From a bacterium (lineage in GTDB: Bacteria > Latescibacterota > UBA2968 > GCA-2709665), in NCBI GenBank assembly GCA_027619145.1, contig JAQCGA010000224.1:1-6803 (forward strand): a stretch of 6,803 nucleotides of DNA, read 5' to 3'. The notes beneath the pieces were generated by a model, which was given only the letters and a program-made list of their open reading frames with translations, made no database searches and was not told where the DNA came from. Both the position numbers and the translations under genes were made by a program. How positions within the stretch are numbered: the stretch's first letter is position 1; the number at the start of each line of letters is the position of its first letter. This document shows positions 1 to 5,101 of this stretch, in pieces.

Positions 1-338
1 GTATTGGGTCTGATCTGCGGCACATTTGTCGGCGTAGCGCAGTGTCGGCTGTGATCGAATCGGATCGACTCCCGTATTCGGACGCATATCGGTCTTTTTG
101 TGAGGCAACGCAGGCACCGATTCAGGACCTGGCAATTTCAGGTGGAGAAGATTACGAATTGTTGTTTACTGTAAACCCGGAACAGGAAGCGGAAATTGAG
201 GCGTTGTCCGGGCGGGAAGATTTTCCGATTCTTACCCGTGTGGGGCAGGTTGAAGCGGGTGAGGAGAATTTGTTCGTAGAAGATGAGGCCGGAGGGCGGC
301 GTGTGTTGGAGAAGGGTGGGTTTGACCATTTTGCGTAG
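1..338 (+). CDS. thiL: Thiamine-monophosphate kinase, C-terminal part (5' end cut by window)
   Basis: ThiL phosphorylates thiamine monophosphate to thiamine diphosphate with ATP in the cytoplasm, the last step of cofactor synthesis. The reading frame is already open at base 3 and runs to a TAG at 336-338, so the gene starts outside the window. Seen directly: a GSDLRHICRRS segment right at the edge, which matches the region after the conserved SDGL of ThiL. Next comes an AVIESDRLP strand. The family hallmark SGGEDYELLFT is encoded at about 140-172, and the protein ends in FDHFA, close to the usual (W/F)DHF tail. About 111 residues are visible; full ThiL is usually around 310-340, so roughly the last third is present. 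The GTG at 42 is internal, not a start. The end of thiL overlaps the start of the next gene, which suggests cotranscription although the functions are unrelated. Confidence 0.9.
   Translation, partial: IGSDLRHICRRSAVSAVIESDRLPYSDAYRSFCEATQAPIQDLAISGGEDYELLFTVNPEQEAEIEALSGREDFPILTRVGQVEAGEENLFVEDEAGGRRVLEKGGFDHFA
308..315 (+). promoter_or_regulatory. Ribosome binding site inside thiL for the PL14-like gene
   Basis: The purine run GGAGAAGG sits inside the thiL reading frame. It is 6 bases before TTG 322 and directly before GTG 316, and nothing comparable is suitably spaced before ATG 283. It therefore argues for a start at 316 or 322 and for translational coupling with the end of thiL. Confidence 0.5.
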
Positions 339-1149
339 CTGGTTGACGTTTGTTTTCTGGGTTCTGTTTGCATTCGGAGGAAGTGGGATGGCAGATCCGG
401 TACGCGAAGATGCGCATGTGTTTTTCTTTGAGGATTTTGAAGATGAAGGGTATGCAGAGCGGTTTACGGAAACGAGCCATCCACAAAACCGATCTCTGGT
501 TCTGGGAAAGAATGTTTTTGATGGGCAACGGTCGTTGCGGTTTGTACTTAGAGAAGGAGAGCATTACGGCGGTAGCCTGATTTTCCGGTTTGCTTCTGCG
601 GGGATGGATGAGCCGGAGGAGTTGTACGGGAGATATTATTTAAAGCTGGGTGAGAACTGGGCACCCGGGCAGGGTGGGAAGTTGCCGGGTCCTTCGGGAA
701 CGTACGACCGGGCAGGATGGGGCGGCCGGAAAGTGGATGGGACGGATGGTTGGTCCGCCCGGATGGGATTCCGGGCTTCGGTGGTGCGAGAAGGAGAAAC
801 GCAGGTTTATTTTTATACGTACCACGCGGATATGGACGGGGAGTACGGATCGAATTTGCTGTGGAATATTGAAGACCGGGGTTCACTGCAAAATGGACGC
901 TGGTATTGTATTGAGACGTATGTGAAGATGAATACGCCGGGGAAGAACGATGGGATTCTGCGAGGTTGGGTGGATGGTGAATTGGCAATGGAGAAGACGG
1001 ATTTGCGGTTTCGGGATATTCCGGAATTGAAGGTGGAGCAGTTCTGGATGAATCTGTACTACGGCGGGTCCCAACCGACGCCACAGGAGATGGAGATTTA
1101 TCTGGATAACGTGGCGTTGTCGAGCCGACCCATTGGACCTGCGCGGTAA
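316..1149 (+). CDS. Exported polysaccharide lyase 14-like (jelly-roll) protein
   Basis: Probable exported carbohydrate-active protein resembling the PL14 (alginate/glucuronan lyase type) jelly-roll fold, also seen in Cip1-like proteins. Numbering from GTG 316: a signal-peptide-like start (Arg near residue 7, hydrophobic WLTFVFWVLFAF, then GGSGMA-D as a plausible cleavage site) and FFFEDFED opening the mature domain near 36-43. Family-type motifs follow in order: GGKLPG (120-125), DGWSARMGFR (143-152), YFYTYH (165-170), KMNTPGKNDG (204-213), a WVDGE strand and a terminal EIYLDN strand. The HxH/Tyr set near YFYTYH could be catalytic, but this is inferred. Start choice: GTG 316 or TTG 322 follow the purine run GGAGAAGG at 308-315, while ATG 283 lacks a well-placed ribosome binding site and would extend deep into thiL. 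It overlaps the thiL end by about 20 bases and is followed after 14 bases by the propeller gene. It could be a non-catalytic binding protein instead of a lyase. Confidence 0.75.
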   Translation: MGLTILRSWLTFVFWVLFAFGGSGMADPVREDAHVFFFEDFEDEGYAERFTETSHPQNRSLVLGKNVFDGQRSLRFVLREGEHYGGSLIFRFASAGMDEPEELYGRYYLKLGENWAPGQGGKLPGPSGTYDRAGWGGRKVDGTDGWSARMGFRASVVREGETQVYFYTYHADMDGEYGSNLLWNIEDRGSLQNGRWYCIETYVKMNTPGKNDGILRGWVDGELAMEKTDLRFRDIPELKVEQFWMNLYYGGSQPTPQEMEIYLDNVALSSRPIGPAR

Positions 1150-1151
1150 AC

Positions 1152-1157
1152 AGGGGG
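1152..1157 (+). promoter_or_regulatory. Ribosome binding site of the propeller gene
   Basis: AGGGGG lies 6 bases before ATG 1164 in the 14-base gap after the PL14-like gene. With no room for a promoter, the two genes are almost certainly on one transcript. Confidence 0.6.
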
Positions 1158-1163
1158 CGTACG

Positions 1164-2330
1164 ATGGATGGTTTCCCAGAAGCGCGAGCAGTAACGACTG
1201 GACCGAAGCATCATTTTTTTGGGTATTATGACAAGTGTCCCTGGGATGCTACCGGGCGGTATTTGTTGGGGCTGGCTACGGAGTTTATGGACCGTTCGCC
1301 TACGCCGGAGGATGAGGCGGAGATTGGGATGGTGGACCTGGCGGACAACAATCGGTGGGTTCCCATTGAGAAGACGCAGGCGTGGAACTGGCAGCAGGGG
1401 ACGATGCTGCACTGGCTGCCTACGGCACCGGACCGGGAGATTATTTATAATGCACGGGAAGGGGACACGTACGTTTCGGTAATTCGGGATGTATTTTCGG
1501 GGAAAACGAGGACGTTGCCGCTGCCGGTATACGCGTTGAGTCCGGATGGCCGCTGCGCGGTCACGCTGAATTTCTCGCGGGTACACCGCTGCCGGCCAGG
1601 GTACGGGTATGCGGGTGTGGTGGACCGGTGGGCAGAGAAGAATCATCCGGAAGAGGATGGGATTTACTGGATGGACCTGGAGACGGGCGAACACCGGCTG
1701 ATTGTTTCACTGGACCAGATCGGAACCTTCCAGCCAGCAGAGACGGCTCAGGGCATGCAGAACTGGTTCAACCATTTGCAGTTCAATACGGACGGGACCC
1801 GGTTTCTTTTTTTGCATCGCTGGCGCGTAGGCAAAGGAAGCCAAACGCGGTTGTTCACGGCGTATCCGGACGGTTCTGATGTGTGTTGTGTGTCTGACCA
1901 CGAAATGGTGTCGCATTTTGACTGGCGGGATTCGGAACATATTCTGGCCTGGGCCAGACGCCGGGAAGTGGGGGACCGGTACTTTTTGTTTCAAGATCGT
2001 AGCGATGCGATTGAGGTGCTGGGTGAGGGGTTGTTGACGGTGGACGGGCATTGTTCATATGGTCCGGATCGGCGCTGGGTACTTACAGATACATATCCGA
2101 ACCGGGAGACGCATGCGCGTACACTTTTGCTTTACGATCTGGAAGAGAACCGGCGGGTGGATATTGGGCAGTTCTACTCGCCGCCGGAAGTGACGGGAGA
2201 GATTCGTTGCGATTTGCACCCGCGCTGGAATCGGGATGGCACGCAGGTGTGCATCGATTCGGTCCATGAAGGAATGCGGCAAATGTACGTGATGGATGTA
2301 TCGGAGATTGTGGAAACGGAAGGGGCTTGA
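1164..2330 (+). CDS. Oligogalacturonate-lyase/TolB-like beta-propeller protein
   Basis: A 388-residue protein with no signal peptide, so probably cytoplasmic. It is built of repeated WD40/PD40-like blades and resembles the seven-bladed PL22 oligogalacturonate lyase/TolB-like group. Seen: the N-terminal signature GPKHHFFGYYDKCPW (13-27), blade repeats such as YALSPDGR (123-130), HLQFNTDG (204-211), HCSYGPD (296-302) and HPRWNRDG (352-359), and a final strand RQMYVMDVSEI. Histidines sit at matching places in successive late blades (H204, H251, H296, H352) and may line the central channel; PL22 enzymes use channel His/Gln residues to hold a metal. A role in breaking unsaturated uronic-acid oligosaccharides is therefore plausible but inferred, since many such propellers are uncharacterised. 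ATG 1164 is preceded by AGGGGG with 6-base spacing. It lies 14 bases after the PL14-like gene and 80 bases before the aldolase gene, in a likely operon. Confidence 0.7.
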   Translation: MDGFPEARAVTTGPKHHFFGYYDKCPWDATGRYLLGLATEFMDRSPTPEDEAEIGMVDLADNNRWVPIEKTQAWNWQQGTMLHWLPTAPDREIIYNAREGDTYVSVIRDVFSGKTRTLPLPVYALSPDGRCAVTLNFSRVHRCRPGYGYAGVVDRWAEKNHPEEDGIYWMDLETGEHRLIVSLDQIGTFQPAETAQGMQNWFNHLQFNTDGTRFLFLHRWRVGKGSQTRLFTAYPDGSDVCCVSDHEMVSHFDWRDSEHILAWARRREVGDRYFLFQDRSDAIEVLGEGLLTVDGHCSYGPDRRWVLTDTYPNRETHARTLLLYDLEENRRVDIGQFYSPPEVTGEIRCDLHPRWNRDGTQVCIDSVHEGMRQMYVMDVSEIVETEGA

Positions 2331-2360
2331 CCTGAACGGCGGATTGGCTTAGAGTTCAGG
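2331..2360 (+). repeat. Inverted repeat just after the propeller gene stop
   Basis: CCTGAAC (2331-2337) and GTTCAGG (2354-2360) form a perfect 7-base stem around a 16-base loop, starting at the base after the TGA stop. No T-run follows, so it is not a classical intrinsic terminator. It could stabilise the upstream mRNA end or be an RNA processing site between propeller and aldolase genes, or be chance. Confidence 0.4.
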
Positions 2361-2398
2361 CGCGAACCCGACAAAGACGAAGGGGAAGGTTTTTTCCC

Positions 2399-2404
2399 AG
2401 GAGG
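2399..2404 (+). promoter_or_regulatory. Strong ribosome binding site of the aldolase gene
   Basis: A full AGGAGG lies 6 bases before GTG 2411 and only 3 bases before GTG 2408, so 2411 is the preferred start. A small hairpin (GGGAA 2383-2387 with TTCCC 2394-2398) sits directly upstream of it. Confidence 0.65.
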
Positions 2405-2410
2405 TGCGTG

Positions 2411-3295
2411 GTGTACGAAAAGCTGACAGGGATTATTCCGCCGATGACCACGCCGTTCCAGGCGGACGGTACGGTGGATGCGGGCGCGTTTCGAGCGGAT
2501 GTAGAGTATCTGATTGGGGCTGGTGTGCACGGGCTTGCCGTGGGCGGCAGTACGGGCGAAGGCCACACGCTCACGGATGAAGAGTGTTACGCGTTGATGG
2601 AGGTTGCCGTCCGGGCGGTGGACGGACGGGTGCCGGTGGTGGCGGGCATTATTGTGGATTCCACCCGGCAGGCGGTATCCCGTGGGCAGATGCTGAAAGG
2701 TCTGGGAATTGCGGCGTTGCAGGTTACGCCGGTACATTATCTGTTTACGCCAGACGAGCAGGCGATGTATAATTATTATGCAACCATTGCATCGGAAGTG
2801 GGAATTCCCGTTCTGGTCTATAATGTGGTCCCCTGGTCTTATGCGTCTCCGGAATTGCTGACTCGGCTCATCACCGAGGTGGACGGCGTGATTGGTGTCA
2901 AGCAAAGCGCCGGCGACATGCACGCATTGGCCAACCTGTTGCTGATGTTACAGGGACGAGGTGTGGTTCTGGCGGCGGTGGACGATTTGCTCTATCCCTG
3001 TTTTGCTCTGGGTGCGCACGGAGCGATTGCGGCCATTTTGACAGCGGTCCCGGAGCTATGTTTGGAACTGTGGGGGGCCGTTCAGGAGGGCTGGTACACG
3101 GATGCACGGGAGATTCATGAGCGTTTGCTGCGGGTATGGTCAGTTCTGAACGGGCCGAACCTTCCGGCGCGGGTGAAGACGGCAATGCGGCTACAGGGCC
3201 GGGCTGCCGGGCATCCGCGGGCACCTATGCCGCCAACGTCTCCCGAGGTGGAGCAGAAGTTGCAATTGGTGTTGCAAAGTGTGGGTGTCTTATAA
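2411..3295 (+). CDS. DapA-superfamily class I (pyruvate-type) aldolase, probably for a 2-keto-3-deoxy sugar acid
   Basis: A TIM-barrel lyase of the dihydrodipicolinate synthase/N-acetylneuraminate lyase superfamily, about 294 residues, the normal family length. Residue numbers count from GTG 2411. Seen: IIPPMTTPF at the N-terminus, pyruvate-carboxylate loop GGSTGE (45-50), VTPVHY with Tyr110, LVYNVVPW with the catalytic-type Tyr137, and GVIGVKQSAGD with the Schiff-base Lys164. The YNVP-R segment of true DapA, whose Arg binds the semialdehyde carboxylate, is replaced by YNVVPWSYAS with no Arg. Lysine synthesis is therefore unlikely, and an aldolase or dehydratase for sugar acids (for example 2-keto-3-deoxy-gluconate-like products of uronate lyases) fits the neighbours better; the substrate is inferred. 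Two GTG codons (2408, 2411) are possible starts. The strong AGGAGG at 2399-2404 gives better spacing (6 bases) to 2411. The gene ends 14 bases from the stop of the convergent rescue-factor gene. Confidence 0.85.
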   Translation: MYEKLTGIIPPMTTPFQADGTVDAGAFRADVEYLIGAGVHGLAVGGSTGEGHTLTDEECYALMEVAVRAVDGRVPVVAGIIVDSTRQAVSRGQMLKGLGIAALQVTPVHYLFTPDEQAMYNYYATIASEVGIPVLVYNVVPWSYASPELLTRLITEVDGVIGVKQSAGDMHALANLLLMLQGRGVVLAAVDDLLYPCFALGAHGAIAAILTAVPELCLELWGAVQEGWYTDAREIHERLLRVWSVLNGPNLPARVKTAMRLQGRAAGHPRAPMPPTSPEVEQKLQLVLQSVGVL

Positions 3296-3320
3296 AAAAC
3301 GGACTCGTATTACGAGTCCG
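3294..3320 (-). terminator. Intrinsic terminator of the S1/rescue-factor transcript
   Basis: On the minus strand CGGACTCGT, loop AAT, ACGAGTCCG form a perfect 9-base stem (plus 3300-3308 and 3312-3320), followed at once by six T (plus A-run 3299-3294). This is a textbook Rho-independent terminator for minus-strand transcription. The TAA stop of the rescue-factor gene (plus 3310-3312) falls at the loop, and the T-run contains part of the TAA stop of the convergent aldolase gene (3293-3295). In the plus direction the hairpin is followed by G residues, so it should not terminate that strand by the same mechanism. Confidence 0.85.
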
Positions 3321-3657
3321 GGGGCATTCGGCGTCGGAGATTTTTTTTACGGGCTTGCTGGCGTTTTTTTTCCAGGCGGCGAGCTCTGGATGCTCGCGAA
3401 GGGCGGGTGGAAATACGAGGTTTTTTCCTGCGGTTGCGCTGGATGAGTTTCTCGCGTAATCGCTCCAGTGCCAATTCTCTGTTGCGGTGCTGGCTCCGGT
3501 GTTCGGCGGCAACAATGGTGATGCCGGAGGGCAGGTGAACCAGCCGGACCGCGCTTTCTACTTTGTTGCGGTGCTGTCCGCCTGGACCGCTGCCCCGGAA
3601 GGGTGTGATTTCCACTTCTTTTTGAAGGGCTTCAAGGTCGGTGTTGTAAAGAGACAT
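3310..3657 (-). CDS. Small GGQ release-factor-like protein (ArfB/C12orf65-like ribosome rescue)
   Basis: A 115-residue protein that probably hydrolyses peptidyl-tRNA on stalled ribosomes without reading a stop codon. Seen: the catalytic loop RGSGPGGQHRNKVESAVRL (residues 21-39, GGQ at 26-28), the release-factor strand HLPSGITI, then RSQHRNRELALERL as in RF1/RF2 domain 3. The tail is very basic (RNRRKKPR, TRPSRASRARRLEKKR, QARKKNLRRR), like the ArfB tail that enters the empty mRNA channel. There is no codon-recognition domain, which sets it apart from RF1/RF2. It is shorter than E. coli ArfB (about 140 residues) and lacks the loop ArfB has between the GGQ and the RSQ region. I chose ATG 3657-3655; a longer frame starting at TTG 3690 would add only residues coded by the low-complexity spacer. 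No Shine-Dalgarno sequence is visible, so translation may be weak or leader-dependent. It lies 89 bases downstream of the S1 gene and probably shares its transcript. Confidence 0.85.
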   Translation of the reverse strand: MSLYNTDLEALQKEVEITPFRGSGPGGQHRNKVESAVRLVHLPSGITIVAAEHRSQHRNRELALERLREKLIQRNRRKKPRISTRPSRASRARRLEKKRQQARKKNLRRRMPPDS

Positions 3658-3669
3658 AATGGAAAGTAA

Positions 3670-3725
3670 AAAGGTAAAAGTAAAAAGCAAAAAATAGAAG
3701 GAAAATCGATTTTACTTTTACCTTT
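3670..3725. repeat. AT-rich inverted repeat between the S1 and rescue-factor genes
   Basis: AAAGGTAAAAGTAAAA (3670-3685) is matched by its exact reverse complement at 3710-3725, a 16-base stem around a 24-base spacer. A further copy of a related motif (AGTAAAAAGG) lies beside the first arm, and a 12-base palindrome AAAATCGATTTT is at 3702-3713. The 89-base spacer is otherwise purine or pyrimidine runs. On the minus strand the hairpin lies just after the S1 stop and just before the rescue-factor start. It could act as a partial terminator or as a structured leader that limits translation of the small gene. It may also be a member of a dispersed small-repeat family; only this copy is visible. 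Confidence 0.6.
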
Positions 3726-3746
3726 CCCTCTTTTTCTTTTCCTTTT

Positions 3747-4976
3747 TTACTCGAGCAGGCCTGCTCGCCGCAGGGCTTCGGACATGGAGTTATCGGTGGC
3801 CGGTTTTTCTGCCTGGCTCTTGGCTTTGAATTCTTCAACTTCCTGGGTTTCGGCTGTGTCCTGGGCGTCTTCTTGTATGGCCCGCATGGAAAGAGAGATG
3901 CGTTTTTGTTCCCGCTCAACGCGCTGGATTTTGACCTGAACTTCCTGGCCTACAGAGACCACGTCCGCAGGGCGGGCAACGCGGCTGGAAGCAAGCTGGG
4001 AAACGTGCACCAGGCCTTCTACGCCGGGGGTAAGTTCTACGAAGGCACCGAATTGCTGAACAGAGACGATTTTTCCGGTGAGAACATCGCCTTCGCGGAA
4101 TTTGTCAATGGCTTCGTTCCAGGGGTCCGGCAGAAGGGCTTTGATGGAGAGGGAAATACGTTCATTTTTCTCACCCAGATTTTTGAGTTCGAGAATTTTG
4201 ACGCGTACTTCCTGGCCCGCCGCAAGCACATCCTGGGGGTGTTCCACCCGGCTGTGGTTGAGTTCAGAAACGTGAATGAGGCCTTCAAGTCCGCCGATGT
4301 CTGTGAACGCACCGAAGCGTTCCAGGCGGGTGATTTTCCCCACGATTTCCTGGCCTTCGGCAAGAGTTTTGCGCAGTTCATTCGCCTGTTCCTGGGTTTC
4401 GGCTTCCAGGAGTGCCCGGCGCGAGAGGACAATGTTTCGACCGTTGCCGCGGAACTCGACAATTTTAAACGTGAGGGTCTGGCCGGCAAATGCGGCGAGA
4501 TCTTCGCTGTAGCTGGTGTCAATTTGCGAGACCGGGCAGAATGCACGACGGCCGCCCAAATTCACAACAAGACCACCGGAGTTGAAGCCGGTTACGCGAC
4601 CGTCTACAGGGATGCCGTTCTGGTATGCCTGGCGGAGGACTTCTGCGCTGCTGGTGCGCAAAGAAAGTGTGAGGCGCACTTCGCCTTCTGTCGAGGCTAC
4701 AAAGGCGTTCAGCGTGTCGCCTACTTGATGGAGCAGTTCGCCGTCGTCGTTTTTCAATTCCTGGGCGTCCATCACGGCTTCACTGCGTCCGCCGTAATCC
4801 ACAAAAACAGAAGATCCGTCTATTTTCTGGATGGTTCCAGAAATGCGTTGTCCTGCGGAAACTTCCTGGCCTTTCCCACTGGCGGTATCTTCCTCCAGAA
4901 GAGAGGCAAATTCGGTGCTGGGTTCATCATCTACGTACTTCTTGTCGAGTTCGTTAATATCGTGCGATTCGTTCAT
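3747..4976 (-). CDS. rpsA: S1-domain RNA-binding protein, four repeats (30S ribosomal protein S1 or S1 homologue)
   Basis: A 409-residue cytoplasmic RNA-binding protein, either ribosomal protein S1, which brings mRNA to the 30S subunit, or an S1 homologue. Seen: an acidic N-terminal arm with an FASLLEED segment (23-30), four S1 OB-fold repeats at about 41-107, 122-186, 206-279 and 295-366, an acidic linker, and a short C-terminal helix SMSEALRRAGLLE. Repeats 3 and 4 are canonical (FGAFTDIGGLEGLIHVSEL and FGAFVELTPGVEGLVHVSQL). Repeats 1 and 2 are more diverged (VFVDYGGRSEAVM; GLVVNLGGRRAFCPVSQI), as is common for the ribosome-binding half of S1. E. coli S1 has six repeats; four-repeat forms are widespread in other phyla. 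ATG 4976-4974 has AAGGA (plus strand 4986-4990) 9 bases upstream. The symbol is tentative, because a second, six-repeat S1 gene may exist elsewhere in the genome. Confidence 0.85.
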   Translation of the reverse strand: MNESHDINELDKKYVDDEPSTEFASLLEEDTASGKGQEVSAGQRISGTIQKIDGSSVFVDYGGRSEAVMDAQELKNDDGELLHQVGDTLNAFVASTEGEVRLTLSLRTSSAEVLRQAYQNGIPVDGRVTGFNSGGLVVNLGGRRAFCPVSQIDTSYSEDLAAFAGQTLTFKIVEFRGNGRNIVLSRRALLEAETQEQANELRKTLAEGQEIVGKITRLERFGAFTDIGGLEGLIHVSELNHSRVEHPQDVLAAGQEVRVKILELKNLGEKNERISLSIKALLPDPWNEAIDKFREGDVLTGKIVSVQQFGAFVELTPGVEGLVHVSQLASSRVARPADVVSVGQEVQVKIQRVEREQKRISLSMRAIQEDAQDTAETQEVEEFKAKSQAEKPATDNSMSEALRRAGLLE

Positions 4977-4985
4977 TACCGGATG

Positions 4986-4990
4986 TCCTT
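4986..4990 (-). promoter_or_regulatory. Ribosome binding site of the S1 gene
   Basis: Minus-strand AAGGA lies 9 bases before ATG 4976-4974, within a TTAAAGGACAT context. It supports this start. Confidence 0.5.
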
Positions 4991-5009
4991 TAATTCTATT
5001 GCGGGTTAG

Positions 5010-5063
5010 AGGTTGCGGAATGATAAATCTATGAGAAAGTTTGAAATACGCAACCTTTTTTTT
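5010..5063 (+). repeat. Inverted repeat followed by a T-run in the divergent region
   Basis: AGGTTGCG (5010-5017) and CGCAACCT (5049-5056) are exact reverse complements around a 31-base loop, followed by a run of eight T (5056-5063). On the plus strand this looks like a long-loop terminator or leader attenuator before the 5102 gene. As DNA it could be an operator with half-sites about four helical turns apart. No gene precedes it on the plus strand, so ordinary termination is not its job. Confidence 0.4.
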
Positions 5064-5089
5064 AAAACATTCGTGAGGGGTTTTGTGTC

Positions 5090-5095
5090 AGGAGG
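5090..5095 (+). promoter_or_regulatory. Ribosome binding site of the toroid-protein gene
   Basis: AGGAGG sits 6 bases before ATG 5102, an optimal arrangement that fixes the start and implies efficient translation. Confidence 0.7.
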
Positions 5096-5101
5096 AAAAA
5101 G

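Larger units (their letters stand above)
4977..5101. promoter_or_regulatory. Divergent intergenic region between the S1 and toroid-protein genes
   Basis: These 125 bases separate two diverging genes and must hold at least the S1 promoter. The region is AT-richer than its surroundings. Possible but weak boxes: TAGAAT on the minus strand (plus 4996-5001) as a -10 for the S1 gene, and TTGAAA (5041-5046) as a -35 for the plus-strand gene with a poor TAAAAC -10. Neither pair matches consensus well, so exact promoters are not called. Confidence 0.45.

Noticed and set aside
548..1084. Open frame of 178 codons on the minus strand
   Set aside because: Antisense to the PL14-like gene, Pro/Ser/His-rich low-information sequence, no ribosome binding site.
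2383..2398. Small GGGAA/TTCCC hairpin upstream of the aldolase ribosome binding site as a riboswitch or terminator
   Set aside because: Only 5 base pairs and followed by the ribosome binding site instead of a T-run; too weak to call.
2174..2923. Open frame of 249 codons on the minus strand
   Set aside because: Spans the propeller/aldolase junction antisense to both; His/Arg-rich translation without recognisable motifs.
3341..3371. T8 runs on the plus strand as possible terminators for the aldolase transcript
   Set aside because: They are Lys/Arg-rich codons (AAA) of the rescue-factor tail on the other strand and have no strong stem directly before them.
3136..3459. Open frame on the plus strand running past the aldolase stop
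   Set aside because: Out of frame with the aldolase and crosses the terminator and rescue-factor gene; no start signal or motif.
3658..3690. N-terminal extension of the rescue factor from TTG 3690
   Set aside because: The extra residues (LFTFTFLLSI-like) come from the low-complexity repeat; an ATG at 3657 precedes the family-like segment.
3873..5009. A long open frame of 378 codons on the plus strand opposite the S1 gene
   Set aside because: It is the antisense shadow of a clear four-repeat S1 protein. Its translation shows no family motifs and is made open only by the S1 codon pattern.
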